Counted from the stretch's first letter, positions 1 to 10,945 are shown. The stretch is DNA of 22,985 nucleotides from Monoraphidium neglectum (GCF_000611645.1 NW_014013148.1:4144-27128); one strand, 5' to 3'. Translations and numbers: made by a program. The notes: generated by a model from the letters alone, not told the origin.

Positions 1-3000
1 CGGCTGCCGTGATGTGGCCGCCGGCGCTACGGCCACGGCGACGCGACTTGGCCAGCCACGTAGGCGACACCCCGGGCGCCGTGAGTGCGCCGTGACCGGC
101 ATCAGCTTCGGCGCCTTGGGGGCTGCTTGGCGCAGGGCGGCCGTGCAGGAGCAGGCCAGGCTGCAGGAAGCGTATGGACGACGTGAACCCCAGCTCCACC
201 ACCTGCGCGTGTATCGCAGCAGAGCGATGGACATGTTTGATGCGAAGAGAAGTGCAGCGCCAGGTGGGAGTCGCGGCGGCCCGCCACCTGCACATACACA
301 GTGATCCACGGGACATGATTGTGCCAGCCTCACCGTGTTCATCATCCCGGGCAGCATTTCCTCGCCAACGCCTTTGCCAATTTTGGGTGGGGAGGGGTGT
401 GTGTGAGCGGTCACGATTGGGCAGGAAATGGGTGCAAGTGTTGACTTCATTATTTTGGCACCACAACAGCGATGGGTGCTTCAAATCAGGCAGGCCTGAA
501 GGCCAGAAGCGCAGAAGCTTGCAGAATGTCGCCAGAGCGTTGTTGATTGGCTCCCCCTGACACACCATCATCCAGCCCCACCCAGCCACCCAGCCTCCGA
601 CTTTCCAAAAACATCTGTACAGGCACCGCACCATAGCACGCGGCCAGAGCCTCCGCATCCGCCTGCACTGCCACGCTGCTCATTGTGCTGCTGCTTGGTG
701 CGACACTGCCACCCCCGCCACCAGCGCCGCCGCTCGGCCGCTCCGGCGGCCCTAGGTAGGCCAGTGACAGCGCGCGTGCCGCGCCGGCTGCCTCAAGGGA
801 CGCCTGGTCCGAGGGCCGCCCCTGGATGGCCACCACGCCGCGACCGAGCAGGGCCCCCAGCTCGTCCAGCAGCGCGCCCGAAGCCGTGGGGTGCAGCACC
901 ACCACGGGCAGTGCGCCGCGAGCGCCACAGCAGGCACGCAGCTGCCGCGCAAAAGGGGCGAAGCTGCGCTCGCAGCCGGCCAGAATGATGTGGCCAGACA
1001 GAGAGGTGCGTGTGGCGCGCGCGTGTGGATGCGAGGGGCGCGGCTGCTGCTGTCCTGCCCCATGGCCTGACGGCGACAGAGGCGGTGCAATTCCGTAGCG
1101 CGACGGTGAGCGACTCTTCTGCTGGGGGAGTGAGGCGTCCTCGGGGTCGAGCGATGCTGCTGCTGCGGGGGAATGGTGTCCCGGCGACCGTGTTCCGCTC
1201 CCACCAACACTGAGACTGCGCACGCCTGCTGCAGCGGCCACCGCTGCGCCGCCTGCAACCGCGGCTGCGGCAGCAGCCGCTGCAGCAGCCGCCACAGCCC
1301 CCGGCCCTGTTTCTTGAGCGCCCACCGCCACCACTGCCGCAGCGGCCGCTTCCGAGCGCTCCGCTGCCCACTGCCGCATCATGAGGGTGGCCTCGGCGAT
1401 CTCAGCGTCCGTGCAGAGGGACTCCTCGTCGAACGACTCGGCCTCAAACGCGGCCGACCAAGAAGCCAGGCAGGGAGGGACCAGCTGCTGAGAGGAGGCC
1501 ACCTCACCACCGCTGACACCGAGGCTGCCGGTGTTGCCGCCACTGCTACCAACCCCAAGCGCCCCGTCCCCGTCCCCTCCACAGCTGCCGCTGCCGCTGC
1601 CACCTATGCTGCTGCCGCTGATGTGATCGCCACCTGCTGGTGGCTGCGGGCCGCCTGCATGTGTCGCGTGTGCCAGGACGGCTGTGTCCATTGAGCCGAG
1701 GGCGCCGCCATCGCGCGACTCCAATGAGCCGCCGTGAGCCGCCGCCAGAGCCCGCTCCAGCAGCTGGCGCTCCGTTTGCAGCTCTTGACTGGGGCTAGCA
1801 GAGGCTGAGAAGCCGCTGGACGGCGGTGCTCCTGCGCCCTGTATTGCTCGCGCCTGAGCTGCTGCGCCTGCGCCCCTGGTTGATGCCGGCTCGCTGGCTC
1901 CTTCGCCACGGTGCGGGGCGCTGCTGCTGCCTACTACTGCGCCACGCGCCTCGCCTTCCCAGACAACAAACGGGCCGCTGCTCGCCATCAGCTCCTGCGC
2001 CTCAGCCGCCCGCACACGCTGGGAGCCGAGGGCAGCGGCGAACGCCACACCGCCAGCCGCCGCTTCGGCTGCGTGCGCCTGCGAGGCCGCGACCCACATA
2101 AGCTGCTGCCCCGGCCGCACCTTCGTCCACGCTGGGTTGAGCAGCAGCCGGCCCCCCGTCTCTGCCAGCGCGCCCACCAGCATGGCGCCAGACGCAGTGT
2201 AGGCGGCCTCCGCCACAACATGGAATGGCAGGCCGGCGAGAGGTGGGCCCGCGGGGACTGTGTGGAGGTCACAGTGGCACCCATTGGTGTACTCCCGTAG
2301 CCACTGGCGGCCTGCCAGCCGGGAACGCCTGTAAAAAAGGGGTAACAAAAGCAACAGTGTGCGAGCGTTGGGCAAGGCCACGATGGACGGTGCTGCCTGG
2401 CATATGAAAGAGCGTCGGCTGCACCCCGCTCTCGCAGGGCCAAGGGGAGCACTAACAATCGCGCCACGCGCCAGACACCTTGACGAGGCGCACTCACCCG
2501 CGCGGCTTTTGGCCAGTACACCGCAGCAGGTTTGTGATGAGCGTGCTGGCCCCCGGCGCAAGGCAGTTGAGCGCCAGCAGGCGGTGGCGCGTCTGCTCCA
2601 GGGAGGTGACGACATCTCGTGCCGGGTCCAGGAATGGGGCGATGGTGGTCACTGAAGACAGCTGCAGCACCTGGGAGTTGAGGGTTGCAGCGACAAACAG
2701 GCCGAACGCATTCCAGCGGTGAGGCGTGAAACAACCAGCACGAGGTGTCCCACCCATGCGTCATGCATGAGCTCAAGCAAGGGTAGGTTATTGCGCTTCA
2801 AAGCGGCATGCGCAGCTCACAAACGCGGCGTTGTTCAGGTGCTGCTGACCTGTACGTAGAGGGGGACCTTCTTGGTGACGCTCTTCATGGCCCACACCCT
2901 GAACTGCACATCGGTGTCCTCCGCCTCCGCATCGCTGCTGAAGCGGTCCGCCAGCACCATCGCCGCCTCAGCCTGGCAATGTTGTGTGGGCCAAGGCAAA

Positions 3001-5965
3001 ACGGGTGGGCCAGGGCGTGCAGGTCCACCGCTTGAGTGGCGTGTAAACTTTAACATGCAGGAGCTGGTAAGCCTTAACCAAGCTCACTTCGCGACCACAA
3101 TACCAAGAGTTGGAGGGCGCAAGTGTGGGGTTGGCATTACGCAAGACATCGACAGGAGGGCCACTGTCGTGGCCATGCTCCCTGCTGTGATGCGTGTCAT
3201 CGAGTCATTTATTGCACCAGCTCCCTGCCTCTGGCACCGCTGCCCACACATGATCCAAAACACACCAGTGGCAGGCGCGCGCGGCCCAGCAGATCCGGCT
3301 CCCACAGGGCGCTGCCCTCTATCAGCGTCAGCTGCCGCTCATAGAGCTCCTGGAGGCGTGCAGGGTGGGGCCAGGACGGCGGCGTACTTCATTGTTGTGC
3401 GGGGATTCGCGAAGATGAGCACTTCTGACAACACCACCAGCGGGATGGAGCTGGTGAGGAAGCACTCAGCCCTGGAGTCGCCCCCTTCACACACGCACGC
3501 ACGCACACAGATACGCATGTTCCTTGAGACCCTACTGTTGACCTCCCTAGACGCCCACAGGCTCAACCCTCCCCGAAGCAACCCCTCCCCCCGCTGCCAC
3601 TCCAATGCCACCCACCTGCAGGGCGAGGAACTCTGGGCGTGCGTGGTCGGTGAGGCACACCATTTGCAGCTGCCGCCAGCGTTCAGAGCCATCCAGACGG
3701 ATCTGTGTGGAGGTCGGGTGGCAGCCAACCTGAGAGCTGAGGGCCGCGCAGTTGGGGTTGAAGCCCATGCCGCCATCCCTACGCAACGCTTTGTACTGGC
3801 AGGGGAGGGCATCCACACCACCGGGTCCCGCACCTGTGTAAGTATTGATGAGAAGAAGTCGTTGAAGCCCCTGACGTCACTGAGCTTGCCGCTGAATATC
3901 ACAAACGGCCGCCGCCCAGTGGGTATCGGCCCGGCCACCGTGCGGCGCTCTGAGAAGCGTGAGTACAGCTGGCTGGCGCGTGCCGGGATGAGTACCACGC
4001 CCACCAGCATCATCACCAGCACCGCGAGGCGACCTGGCAGGGTCGGCACAGCAGAACGGAAGAGGGAGACGTCTGTTTAAATTGCATTGCGTGCAATCAT
4101 AAGGTGTGGATGTTGACGGGGAGTGCAGTACTCCGCATTGCAGCCCAGCATCTATTTGCTGGCAGTTTGCAAGAGCTCAGGTACAACACCAGCACCTCAA
4201 ACCACCACACCCATGTGCGCCACCTGCCATGCTCCCTATTCAACCCGTTCACCTATGCTGGACTTGACCACAACATCGCCGTAGCCCACAGTGGTGAGTG
4301 TCGTGGTGATAAAGTAGACCGCGTCATGAAAAGGCATCTTCTCAATGACCTGCGGGGAAGGGGAGGGCAAGGGGAGAGTGGCGGGCATGGCGGCAGGATG
4401 GCCAGCCTGGGGCGATGGCAGAATGGGCTGGAATCAGCCAGCAGACGCCTCAACAGGTGATGTGCGTGTGTCCAGCTGTGCTGCTGCACATGCCGCTTGC
4501 GCACAGGGTGGGTGGGACCACGAGGCTCAGCTGTGCCCGCCACAACCGAAGGGCAGAGCATACTGCTGCCGCGCGTCTGACTGCTAACCCTGCCCCATAT
4601 CAGCCGGCCCACCTGCACCATCGCCGCACTGGTGAAGAGCCATGCACACACGCTGGCAACCAACCACAGCAGCGGCACGTTGACGGCGCCAGCCAGCAGC
4701 GCGCCGCGTGACAGGCGCATGTGGGGCAGGTTGCCCTCCAACAGGCTCAGACGCAGCAGGCGCAGCGCCCTGGGTGTGCGTTGTCAAGGGCTTGTCATGG
4801 CTATTCGGTGCAGGGTAAGGGTTTGTGCCGCAGGGGCGGCGTCACGGCAACCGCCACAACAGGGTGTGCCACATTGCTGAGTGTGCTTACAATGCAAGCG
4901 CGGCCGCACCTGAATATCCTGAACCACCGCAGGTCGACCCCCGTCAGCTGGTTGACCGCCGTGAGTGACGGCACAAAGGACAGCAGGTCAATCAGGTTGA
5001 GGGGGTGCAGGGCGGCGCGCAGGGGGTGGCGGCCACCGCTGCCGGCCTGCAGGCAGATCGGCGTGGGGAGAGGGAGAGTGCTGCGATCGTGGCCGTTGCA
5101 AAGGAGGGCCCGCCAACACAGCATCTGTGCTGGACGAGTATAGGCCCGTCGATGAAGTCGCCCACGAAGGGTCGTTCGTCAAACAAGTGTCAATACTCGC
5201 ACGAGCCACAAGCCTACATTCCCACCCTTGTGCACACCGGGTCACTTGGCCAAGACCCGACCGTACTCCTGCCTGGTCACCCGCCCATCCCGGCCACCGC
5301 ACCGTAATGCGGTACACGTAGTCGGCGAAGAAGAACGCGCACAGCCCCAGATCCAGCCAGTACCGCCAGCTTCCGGGTGCCTCTGGCACGTACGTGCTCC
5401 AGACGTACAGCAGGATGAAGAGCACAGAGGCGCCCAGCTGCGCGGCTTCCAGGACAGCCCGCGCCTCTCCGCCCGTGAGGCGGCGTAGGGCTGCGGAGAA
5501 TGCGCGGCGGGCGGCGCGGACGGCAGTCGCCACTGGGGCCGGGACCGCTGCGGCTGTTGGGTCATCATCCTCATCCTCCTCTCGGCTCCAGGTCGGCTGC
5601 TGCCTAGTGTTCTGGGGGTCCTGATGGGGCGGGGTGAGCACAGGGGGCGTTGCGTGCAGCACGTAACAACACGTGCTGTGGGCGTTGTCGCCGCTGTTGT
5701 CGCCGCTGCTCTTGCAGACTGCTGCTCTGCTGTGGGGCCGCCATGTCAGCAGGTTGTTGTCACTCACCCGACGCTCCTGCTTTTCCGGGGGGCCCCATGC
5801 GTACGAAGAGCCCGTACGAGCGCGCACGTCCGGCCGGCGCACGGGCTGCTGTGTTGTCGCGATGCCCTGTTGCCAAGGCGGCGACAGGGGCGGCGAGCGC
5901 CGCTGGTGCTGCACCGACGCCACCTTCAATTTCGCACTCCGGCCAGTCACTGACAAGCGCATCAT
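1..5965 (-). CDS. BK/Slo-type calcium-activated potassium channel with two RCK domains (3' end outside window)
   Basis: Predicted membrane channel passing K+ under control of voltage and cytosolic ligand. Twelve exons keep phase: 5965-5768, 5620-5303, 5046-4910, 4769-4613, 4349-4253, 4033-3834, 3795-3616, 3349-3266, 2972-2850, 2670-2522, about 2328-582, and 202 to beyond base 1. About 1197 residues are visible. S1 lies near residues 129-145, S2 153-170, S3 188-203, an arginine-bearing S4 (WFRIFRALRLLRL) 209-226, and S5 242-262. The selectivity filter TVGYGD is at 290-295, followed by S6. RCK1 starts near 345 (PFVIFSGKLSDVRGF) and includes AMVLADRFSSDAEAED and LNCLAPGASTLITNL, as in Slo channels. 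RCK2 starts near 990 (LSGHIILAG). No S0 segment is evident. A long Ala/Gly/Ser-rich linker separates the RCKs, and the acidic calcium bowl is not seen. The start is the ATG at 5965; an upstream in-frame ATG at 6004 would cross a promoter inverted repeat. The family is firm; the last donor (582 or 590) is the least certain boundary. Confidence 0.88.
1010..1950 (-). other. low-complexity Ala/Gly/Ser-rich linker between RCK1 and RCK2 of the BK channel
   Basis: Within the large exon of the channel gene, roughly residues 675-985 are rich in alanine, glycine and serine, including runs of alanine near 1240-1310. This sits where Slo channels have a loop between the two calcium-sensing domains, and it looks about three times longer than the usual loop. 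The reading frame stays open throughout and RCK2-like sequence resumes in the same frame, so it reads as an insert rather than an intron. No splice signals that would remove it cleanly were identified, but this was judged by eye. Confidence 0.6.
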
Positions 5966-5970
5966 CGCCA

Positions 5971-6027
5971 CGCAGCTACGATCGCAGCGTAGATTGCATA
6001 TCAAACCATAGGCTCATCGTAGCTGCG
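5971..6027. repeat. 12-bp perfect inverted repeat with 33-bp spacer
   Basis: The arms are CGCAGCTACGAT at 5971-5982 and ATCGTAGCTGCG at 6016-6027. A shorter related palindromic motif, CTACGATCGCAGCGTAG, starts inside the left arm at 5975. The repeat lies just upstream of the minus-strand channel start, so it could bind a dimeric regulator or form a hairpin in the 5' leader. No known binding site is recognised. Confidence 0.6.
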
Positions 6028-6075
6028 ATCAACAGCTTGTGCACAGGTCAGTGCAGATCTGTGCGCGAGTTGCGG

Positions 6076-6082
6076 ATATATA
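6076..6082 (+). promoter_or_regulatory. possible TATA box of the DUF218 gene
   Basis: ATATATA lies about 100 bp upstream of the ATG at 6180, in an otherwise GC-rich region. Position and composition fit a TATA element, but the transcription start is unknown. Confidence 0.35.
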
Positions 6083-6179
6083 CGGTACCCGTCATCACAA
6101 AGCGAAGCGATCAGTGTACAGTATCATACGGACCCGCGACTTTCAGCACGTGTGCTCCTGAAATCAAGGGTTCGGCGCC

Positions 6180-8221
6180 ATGACACGCCTGCTGCAGCAA
6201 CAAGCGCTCAGCCTGACACGAGGGTGCCGCAGCCTGAGCCAGCCCCTGGTTGCCGTCGGCACAGTGAGGGCGGCCCGCTGCCAGCCAAGCAGCAGTAGCA
6301 GCACATACAGCTCAGCTCCCTGGCAGTACAATCACGCCGCCACGGCCGCCGCCGCTGCCTGGGGCTGGGCGCCCTGCTACGCTCAGAGGCGCGGCGTTGT
6401 TGGCAGTGTCGCATGCTGCAGCACGCCGCACCATGTATCCTGGCTCGCGTCGGTTGAGGTTAATGCCTCTGCAGATGGCAATGCCCCGGGCACGACGTCT
6501 AATGGCAATGGTGGCGGTCTCGCAGCAGGCAACCCCAAATCCTGTGTGCGTGGCGCGCTTGCGATCGCGGCGCTGCAGCGGCAGCAGCTGGATGCCGTTG
6601 TCATGCTGGCCGGCGGTCTTCTGCCCGATGGCGGCCTGCCAGAATGGGTGACGCGCCGGCTGGACACGGCGTATGACGTGCACCTGCTGCAGGGGCGGTG
6701 CTGCCCCGTGCTGCTGCTGGGTGCGTTGAAACGAGCGGAGGAAGCGCCTTGGTGGTGTCGGGGGCGTGGTGGCCCTTCCCACCCTGTCGTAGCGTCTGAG
6801 GTGTCAGCTCCTTACTTCTATGCCCCCTTGTGAATGTGACATGGCATTTTTGGTCCAAAGTGCTGCCACGGCAGCTGCGGATGTGCAAGCGTGCATGCGC
6901 CCCCCACACCTGGTTGTGTGCTGCAGGGCGCCTGTGACCTGTCATGGGCAATGCATGCTTTTCTGATTCTGCCCAAGCGTGCCCCCTTCCCCGCCCAACC
7001 CAGGAGGCGGCACCCCCCACAAGCCAGCTGTTATCGGCCCAACAGGCCACGTCATCCATGAGTCAACATCATGTGCGGACTATCTGATGGGCCGAGGCGC
7101 TGTGCCGGGTGACCTGCTTAAGGAGACCTCCTCCTACGACACGGTCGGGTGGGTGGGGCGGAGATGACAGGGCAGGAGATGCAGCCAGGTGTGACGCGCC
7201 GTCAACAACCTACAAGCCTGGGCGGCCCCCACGCCTTATGCGCACATGCGCGCACGCACACATGCACGGACGCACACATGCGCGCGCACACACAATGCAC
7301 GTGAGCGCGTGAACGCGGGCTCTCATGCATGCAAGCACACTCACAACGCACACTTCCGGGCCCCACTATGCCCCAAACAGCCGCCCTGTCGGTGACTTCT
7401 GTACCCTCCCGTCAACCCTCTCATACCCCAGCAACGCCTACTTTTCTCTCACGATCCACGCCATCCCGGCCAACTGGCGGCGCGTGGCAGTGGTCACCAG
7501 CGAGTTCCACATGCCCCGTACCAAGGCGTTGTTTGACAGCATCTGGCGGCTTGCGGGGCAGAGCGTGTACAATGACCCCCACAGGTAGGGTGGATGCGCT
7601 GGTATTGTTTTGGGAAGTATGTGAAGCGGGGGGTTGTTCACATGCGGTCATTACCGGGTTCTTGCTGTTGTTTGGCGCCCATCATTACATGCGAACGCTC
7701 TGTCAGCATCAAGCACGCCAGTATCAAGATCACCCTCACCGTCCCTCCCCGGCACAACCAACCCCTCGCCCCAAGATTTGAGCTCGTTTACGTGTCCAGC
7801 AGTGACCACGGTGTATTTGATGACTATGTGCTCCAGGTGATTGATGATTGGGCGGGGGCCTCATGTACAGGTTGTGTTGTGGAATGTTTTGTAGGGCAAG
7901 CAATATGCAACAGGCGCAGGATATCATGTACCCTGGGGACTGAGCCAGTGTGGTACAGCTGCCTCAACTGCAGTCGTGTTGATGCAGCAAAACAACCGAC
8001 ACGCTTGTCCATTCAACAACCGCCCCTCAACAACCCGTCAGGCACGCATTGAGAAGGAGGCCCAGGCAGTGGCCAACTGGAACGCTGCATCAGCCGGCTT
8101 TGAGACTCTGGCTGACTTCCACTCTTGGTTTTACGCTCATCACATGTGCTACGCTGTGCCCAAGCAACACCTTTTTGGGGTGCGGACCATAAAGGACGAA
8201 AAGCTGCTGGCTTCTTATTGA
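6180..8221 (+). CDS. DUF218 (YdcF/SanA-like) domain protein with organelle presequence
   Basis: Five exons keep phase: 6180-6720, 7004-7148, 7432-7584, 7776-7836 and 8042-8221, giving 359 residues. Residues 1 to about 90 are rich in Ser, Ala, Arg and Gln and poor in acids, as in algal plastid or mitochondrial targeting peptides. The DUF218 domain runs from about 137 to 325. It opens with LDAVVMLAGGLLPDGGLP, continues through a PVLLLGGGTPHKP strand-loop joined across intron 1, then the serine-rich SSYDTVGNAYF segment and RRVAVVTSEFHMPRTKALF. The last matches the family pattern of a strand followed by a conserved T-x-x-x-H-x-x-R-A-like motif. Bacterial members act in cell-envelope processes and their substrate is poorly defined; the role in algae is unknown. 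The start is the first ATG after the divergent promoter and gives a sensible presequence. Family call good, compartment inferred. Confidence 0.85.
7229..7360. repeat. alternating purine-pyrimidine (CA/CG) tract in intron 2 of the DUF218 gene
   Basis: The second intron (7149-7431) carries a long run of CA, CG and TG steps with recurring GCGCACA and CACACATGC units. Such alternating tracts can adopt Z-DNA and are often polymorphic in length. No conserved coding frame lies here, and the flanking exons join in phase without it. Shorter tracts of the same kind occur in a channel intron (about 3487-3515) and a GBP intron (about 22418-22500). Confidence 0.6.
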
Positions 8222-9658
8222 GCGGGGCTATGGCTATCTGCTCAGACTGCGGCGCACGGCATCCCTCGCTGCCGCGTCGGAATCCCCTGAGGCCTCCATC
8301 GCTTTTGCTCTGGCAAGCGCTTTGTGTCCCCGGGCTGCACTCGTGTTTGCATCGCGTTTTGCGCATGTCATGAATCTGCAGTCAACCCATGAACCTGGCG
8401 TCAACTCTTGCTGTTTTTCTGGCTGCAAACTCAAGGCTCTAGTGACGAGGCAAGGGTTTCAGCTAGCATACACGTGGAGCAATCCTCATGGTGCCGCGTT
8501 GCGCACCTCACACTGCATTGCCAGGTGCTACTTAAAAAGAGACACACAGCATCTGCTGGCAATCCTGCTTTTGATTACGTCCGCGGCTGTGTGCATGAGT
8601 AATGCATGCACTGCCGTGCGCATTCAGTAGACTGAAATTGGTATACAGTAGGAGGTTCTCCCAGTTCTGGCTGCGTTTGGCTGCTGCTGCTGTTAAGGCA
8701 TCGCCCTGCAGCTGCTGGCCGCTGGGAACCTGGCCCAATAACCTGTGAATTTGACGCTACCAAAGTACAACGCCTTTCCTCTTCAGCAAGTTCTGCAAGC
8801 CTGGCACCAAATAATTCTTGGGGGGAGGGCTCGGCCTATGGCCTGCGCGGACTTGACTCGTCATCTTGGCTGGGTTTGTGCTGTCACCTGCTATGTCACT
8901 GCTCCCTCAAACCCAGGCTATGAAACACTCATGCATCGGCGATCTGCTCAGAACAGGATTACTTTGCATACTTGTGCCGTGGCGCAAGGCAAGCCGTGAG
9001 CCCCTGCCAGGGCTCACGCTGCGTGCTCTGCTGTGCTCAACAGTGCCCAGCACTGCTGGTGAGCTGGGCAGTCTTGCTGGGCGGGCAGGCTGAAAGTCAG
9101 AAAGCCAAGAGCTCCCTCGCACAGTGCGTGCATTGAATTCCCCGTTTTTGGATGTCTTACGGACTGGCTCGTCTCATGAACCACGCAGCAGCCAAATCAC
9201 TAAATCGCCCAGATTGGCACGCCCCGCGCGCCGACTCGCGTAGACCTCGTATCTTGTGTCACACGATTGAAAATGTCGACCTGCGTTTCTCCTTGAGCGT
9301 GCAGGCAAGCAAGTAGGTCCGCACTGGCGGCGTGTTGCACCCGCCGCGACGCTGTGCGACGTCGCACTGCGTTGATGACGCAAGCCAAGCGGCTGAGCGC
9401 GGGACCTCTCTGATCCGGCCACAGTCCAGAGGCGCAGGAGTTGCAGTCCTGAGCAGCAGCAGTGGCGCTCGAAGCGGCGCGGGCAGTACAGCTGCGCAGA
9501 CAGTGGCAGCGTCAGCTCGAGCTGCGGTGCGCCGCCCCATACAGTGGCAGCCGCAGGCGCAGTCCAGCGTTTACTGGCTTACACACCACTGCGCTTGCTG
9601 GCTGGCACAACCAGTGTTCAGAGCACGCGCCTGGCTGCCGCCTTCCTTGACAAGTGGC
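8222..9658. other. intergenic stretch with no gene recognised
   Basis: Between the DUF218 stop codon and the first ATG of the polyglutamine ORF I see no conserved protein, RNA gene or mobile element. Open frames here are short and show no family motifs. The first part probably contains the DUF218 3' UTR, although I found no TGTAA signal. The last part (from 9332) is open in the frame of the downstream ORF, so it may hold its promoter, 5' UTR or an upstream coding segment. Confidence 0.5.
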
Positions 9659-9961
9659 ATGGGGCGCCATCAGTCGGAGGGCATCTGGGAAGCATCTTGT
9701 GCAAGCGGCAATAATGTCACGCTGGCCCATGGACAGGCATGTGGCCAACAGCGACAGGAAGAGCAGGCGCTACATGGCCGGCAGCAGCAGCCGCAGCAAT
9801 GGTGGCGGCGGAAACAGCAGCCCTTGCAGGAAGCGGAGGCCTGCCCGCACGAGCGTGTAGGCCTGCAACAGTGTCAGCTGCAGGGTGATTTGGTGGAGGT
9901 GGCCAGCCTAGCGGCAGGGTTGGAAGGCTTGCGCCAGCATCCGGGCGACCAGCCCCGATCC

Positions 9962-10034
<73 letters not shown>

Positions 10035-10675
10035 CGGCCACGACACGCACAAGCTTCGACTCGGAGGCCAGCTTCAGCATGGCTCGCGAGCCTTCGCTCA
10101 GCTGCCCGTTGCCGACGCGGTTGCAGTCCAGCCCCGCGGTTCGCAGCGGTGATGGCACGCCTGGCCCTGCGTCCGCCGCTCACTGCCAACCCAGTACCTT
10201 GGAGGGCGTGCGAGAGTGGCACAACTTCCTGCAGGACTGCGAGCTCGAGCCAGTGGTGGCGCCTACACCCATGCCGCCCTGCGTGGCCGCAGCGGCACTG
10301 CGCGTTCACGGCGGCCCAGGGCCGTGGCGAGCGGCCTCAGAGCCGGAGGCCTGTGATGCAGGTGGCCGCAGCAACAGGCGGCCGCCTGGCGCTTCACTGC
10401 AACAGCGCTCGCCCTCGGGGTGCTCAGGGCATCAGCTGTCATCTACAGCAGAAATATGCGCACCCGCCAAGCGGCGCCCGGGCGGCAGTCCGTCGACCCT
10501 GGTGGAGTTTGTGGCGAGAGTGCTTGAGCTGGTGTTCCCCAGCAGCTGCCGCTGGCTGCTGTTGCTGGCCGCAGCGATCACGTGGGGCCTGCGCAAGCAG
10601 CTGTGGCGGTCGGGTGCGCTGCGTGACCTGCGCGCGGTGTACCGATTCCTGCTGGTCCTCGCATCTGGCCTGTGA
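9659..10675 (+). CDS. unrecognised polyglutamine protein with hydrophobic C-terminus
   Basis: I do not recognise a family. The frame is open from 9332 to the TGA at 10673-10675, but its first ATG is at 9659, giving 338 residues. An upstream exon cannot be excluded, because the first 109 open codons start with GTG. The protein has a Gln-rich N-terminal half with a run of 23 glutamines (9965-10033), a Ser/Pro/Gly-rich middle, and a more ordered C-terminus: TLVEFVARVLELVF, then a strongly hydrophobic stretch (RWLLLLAAAITWGL) followed by basic residues, then another hydrophobic end (RFLLVLASGL). This could be a tail-anchored membrane segment. The opposite-strand frames across the repeat read as polyleucine or polycysteine and are less plausible. 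Existence is likely but not proven without transcripts. Confidence 0.5.
9965..10033 (+). repeat. (CAG)23 trinucleotide repeat
   Basis: Twenty-three uninterrupted CAG codons encode polyglutamine within the ORF ending at 10675. The run is pure, with no CAA interruptions, so its length is likely to vary between strains or with replication slippage. It could also be mis-sized in the assembly. Confidence 0.95.
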
Positions 10676-10940
10676 GGAGCCGTTGCGTCACCAGGAGCGC
10701 GCTTTGTGTGCCGGGATGCGCCCTCAGCAGTGGGGGCCCTGTATCGTAGAAGTAGAATCTCTATTCCTACCAAACCCCTAGTTATTTGCAACTGATTGAC
10801 CAGGCAGCGCACCTTAGGGGAAAGGCATTGCAATCGAATTCTTGATTGTCACCTACCCACAACAATGACACTTTGGCAACCCAACCATTGCCCAAGGCAT
10901 ACTTGACACGGTCTGCCTGCAGCTATCCCTTGCATTCTCA

Positions 10941-10945
10941 TTACA
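10941..10945 (-). terminator. candidate poly(A) signal TGTAA for the S1-domain gene
   Basis: TTACA on the plus strand reads TGTAA on the minus strand, about 295 bp beyond the minus-strand stop at 11239. It lies within the presumed 3' UTR of the convergent neighbour. Confidence 0.35.

Larger units (their letters stand above)
5966..6179. promoter_or_regulatory. divergent promoter between the BK channel gene and the DUF218 gene
   Basis: This 214-bp interval separates two divergent start codons (5965 on minus, 6180 on plus). It holds a perfect 12-bp inverted repeat (5971-5982 and 6016-6027) next to the channel start, and an ATATATA stretch at 6076-6082 about 100 bp upstream of the DUF218 start that could serve as a TATA box. 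The sequence is less GC-rich than its surroundings. Function is inferred from position only. Confidence 0.55.

Noticed and set aside
3350..3615. open stretch with PLVVLSEVLIFANPRTTMKY on the minus strand
   Set aside because: It lies between channel exons that join in phase without it (LALQ to ELYERQL), so it is treated as intron.
2872..4080. 402-codon plus-strand open frame
   Set aside because: It runs antisense to the BK channel exons, shows no family motifs, and the minus strand carries conserved RCK1 sequence with closing splice phases.
8222..9331. search for tRNA, snRNA or transposon remnants in the largest gap
   Set aside because: No cloverleaf-like sequence, terminal repeats or transposase motifs were seen by eye.
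9874..10309. minus-strand frames reading the CAG repeat as polyleucine or polycysteine
   Set aside because: They are short and unbalanced, while the plus-strand frame is long and ends in an ordered hydrophobic segment.
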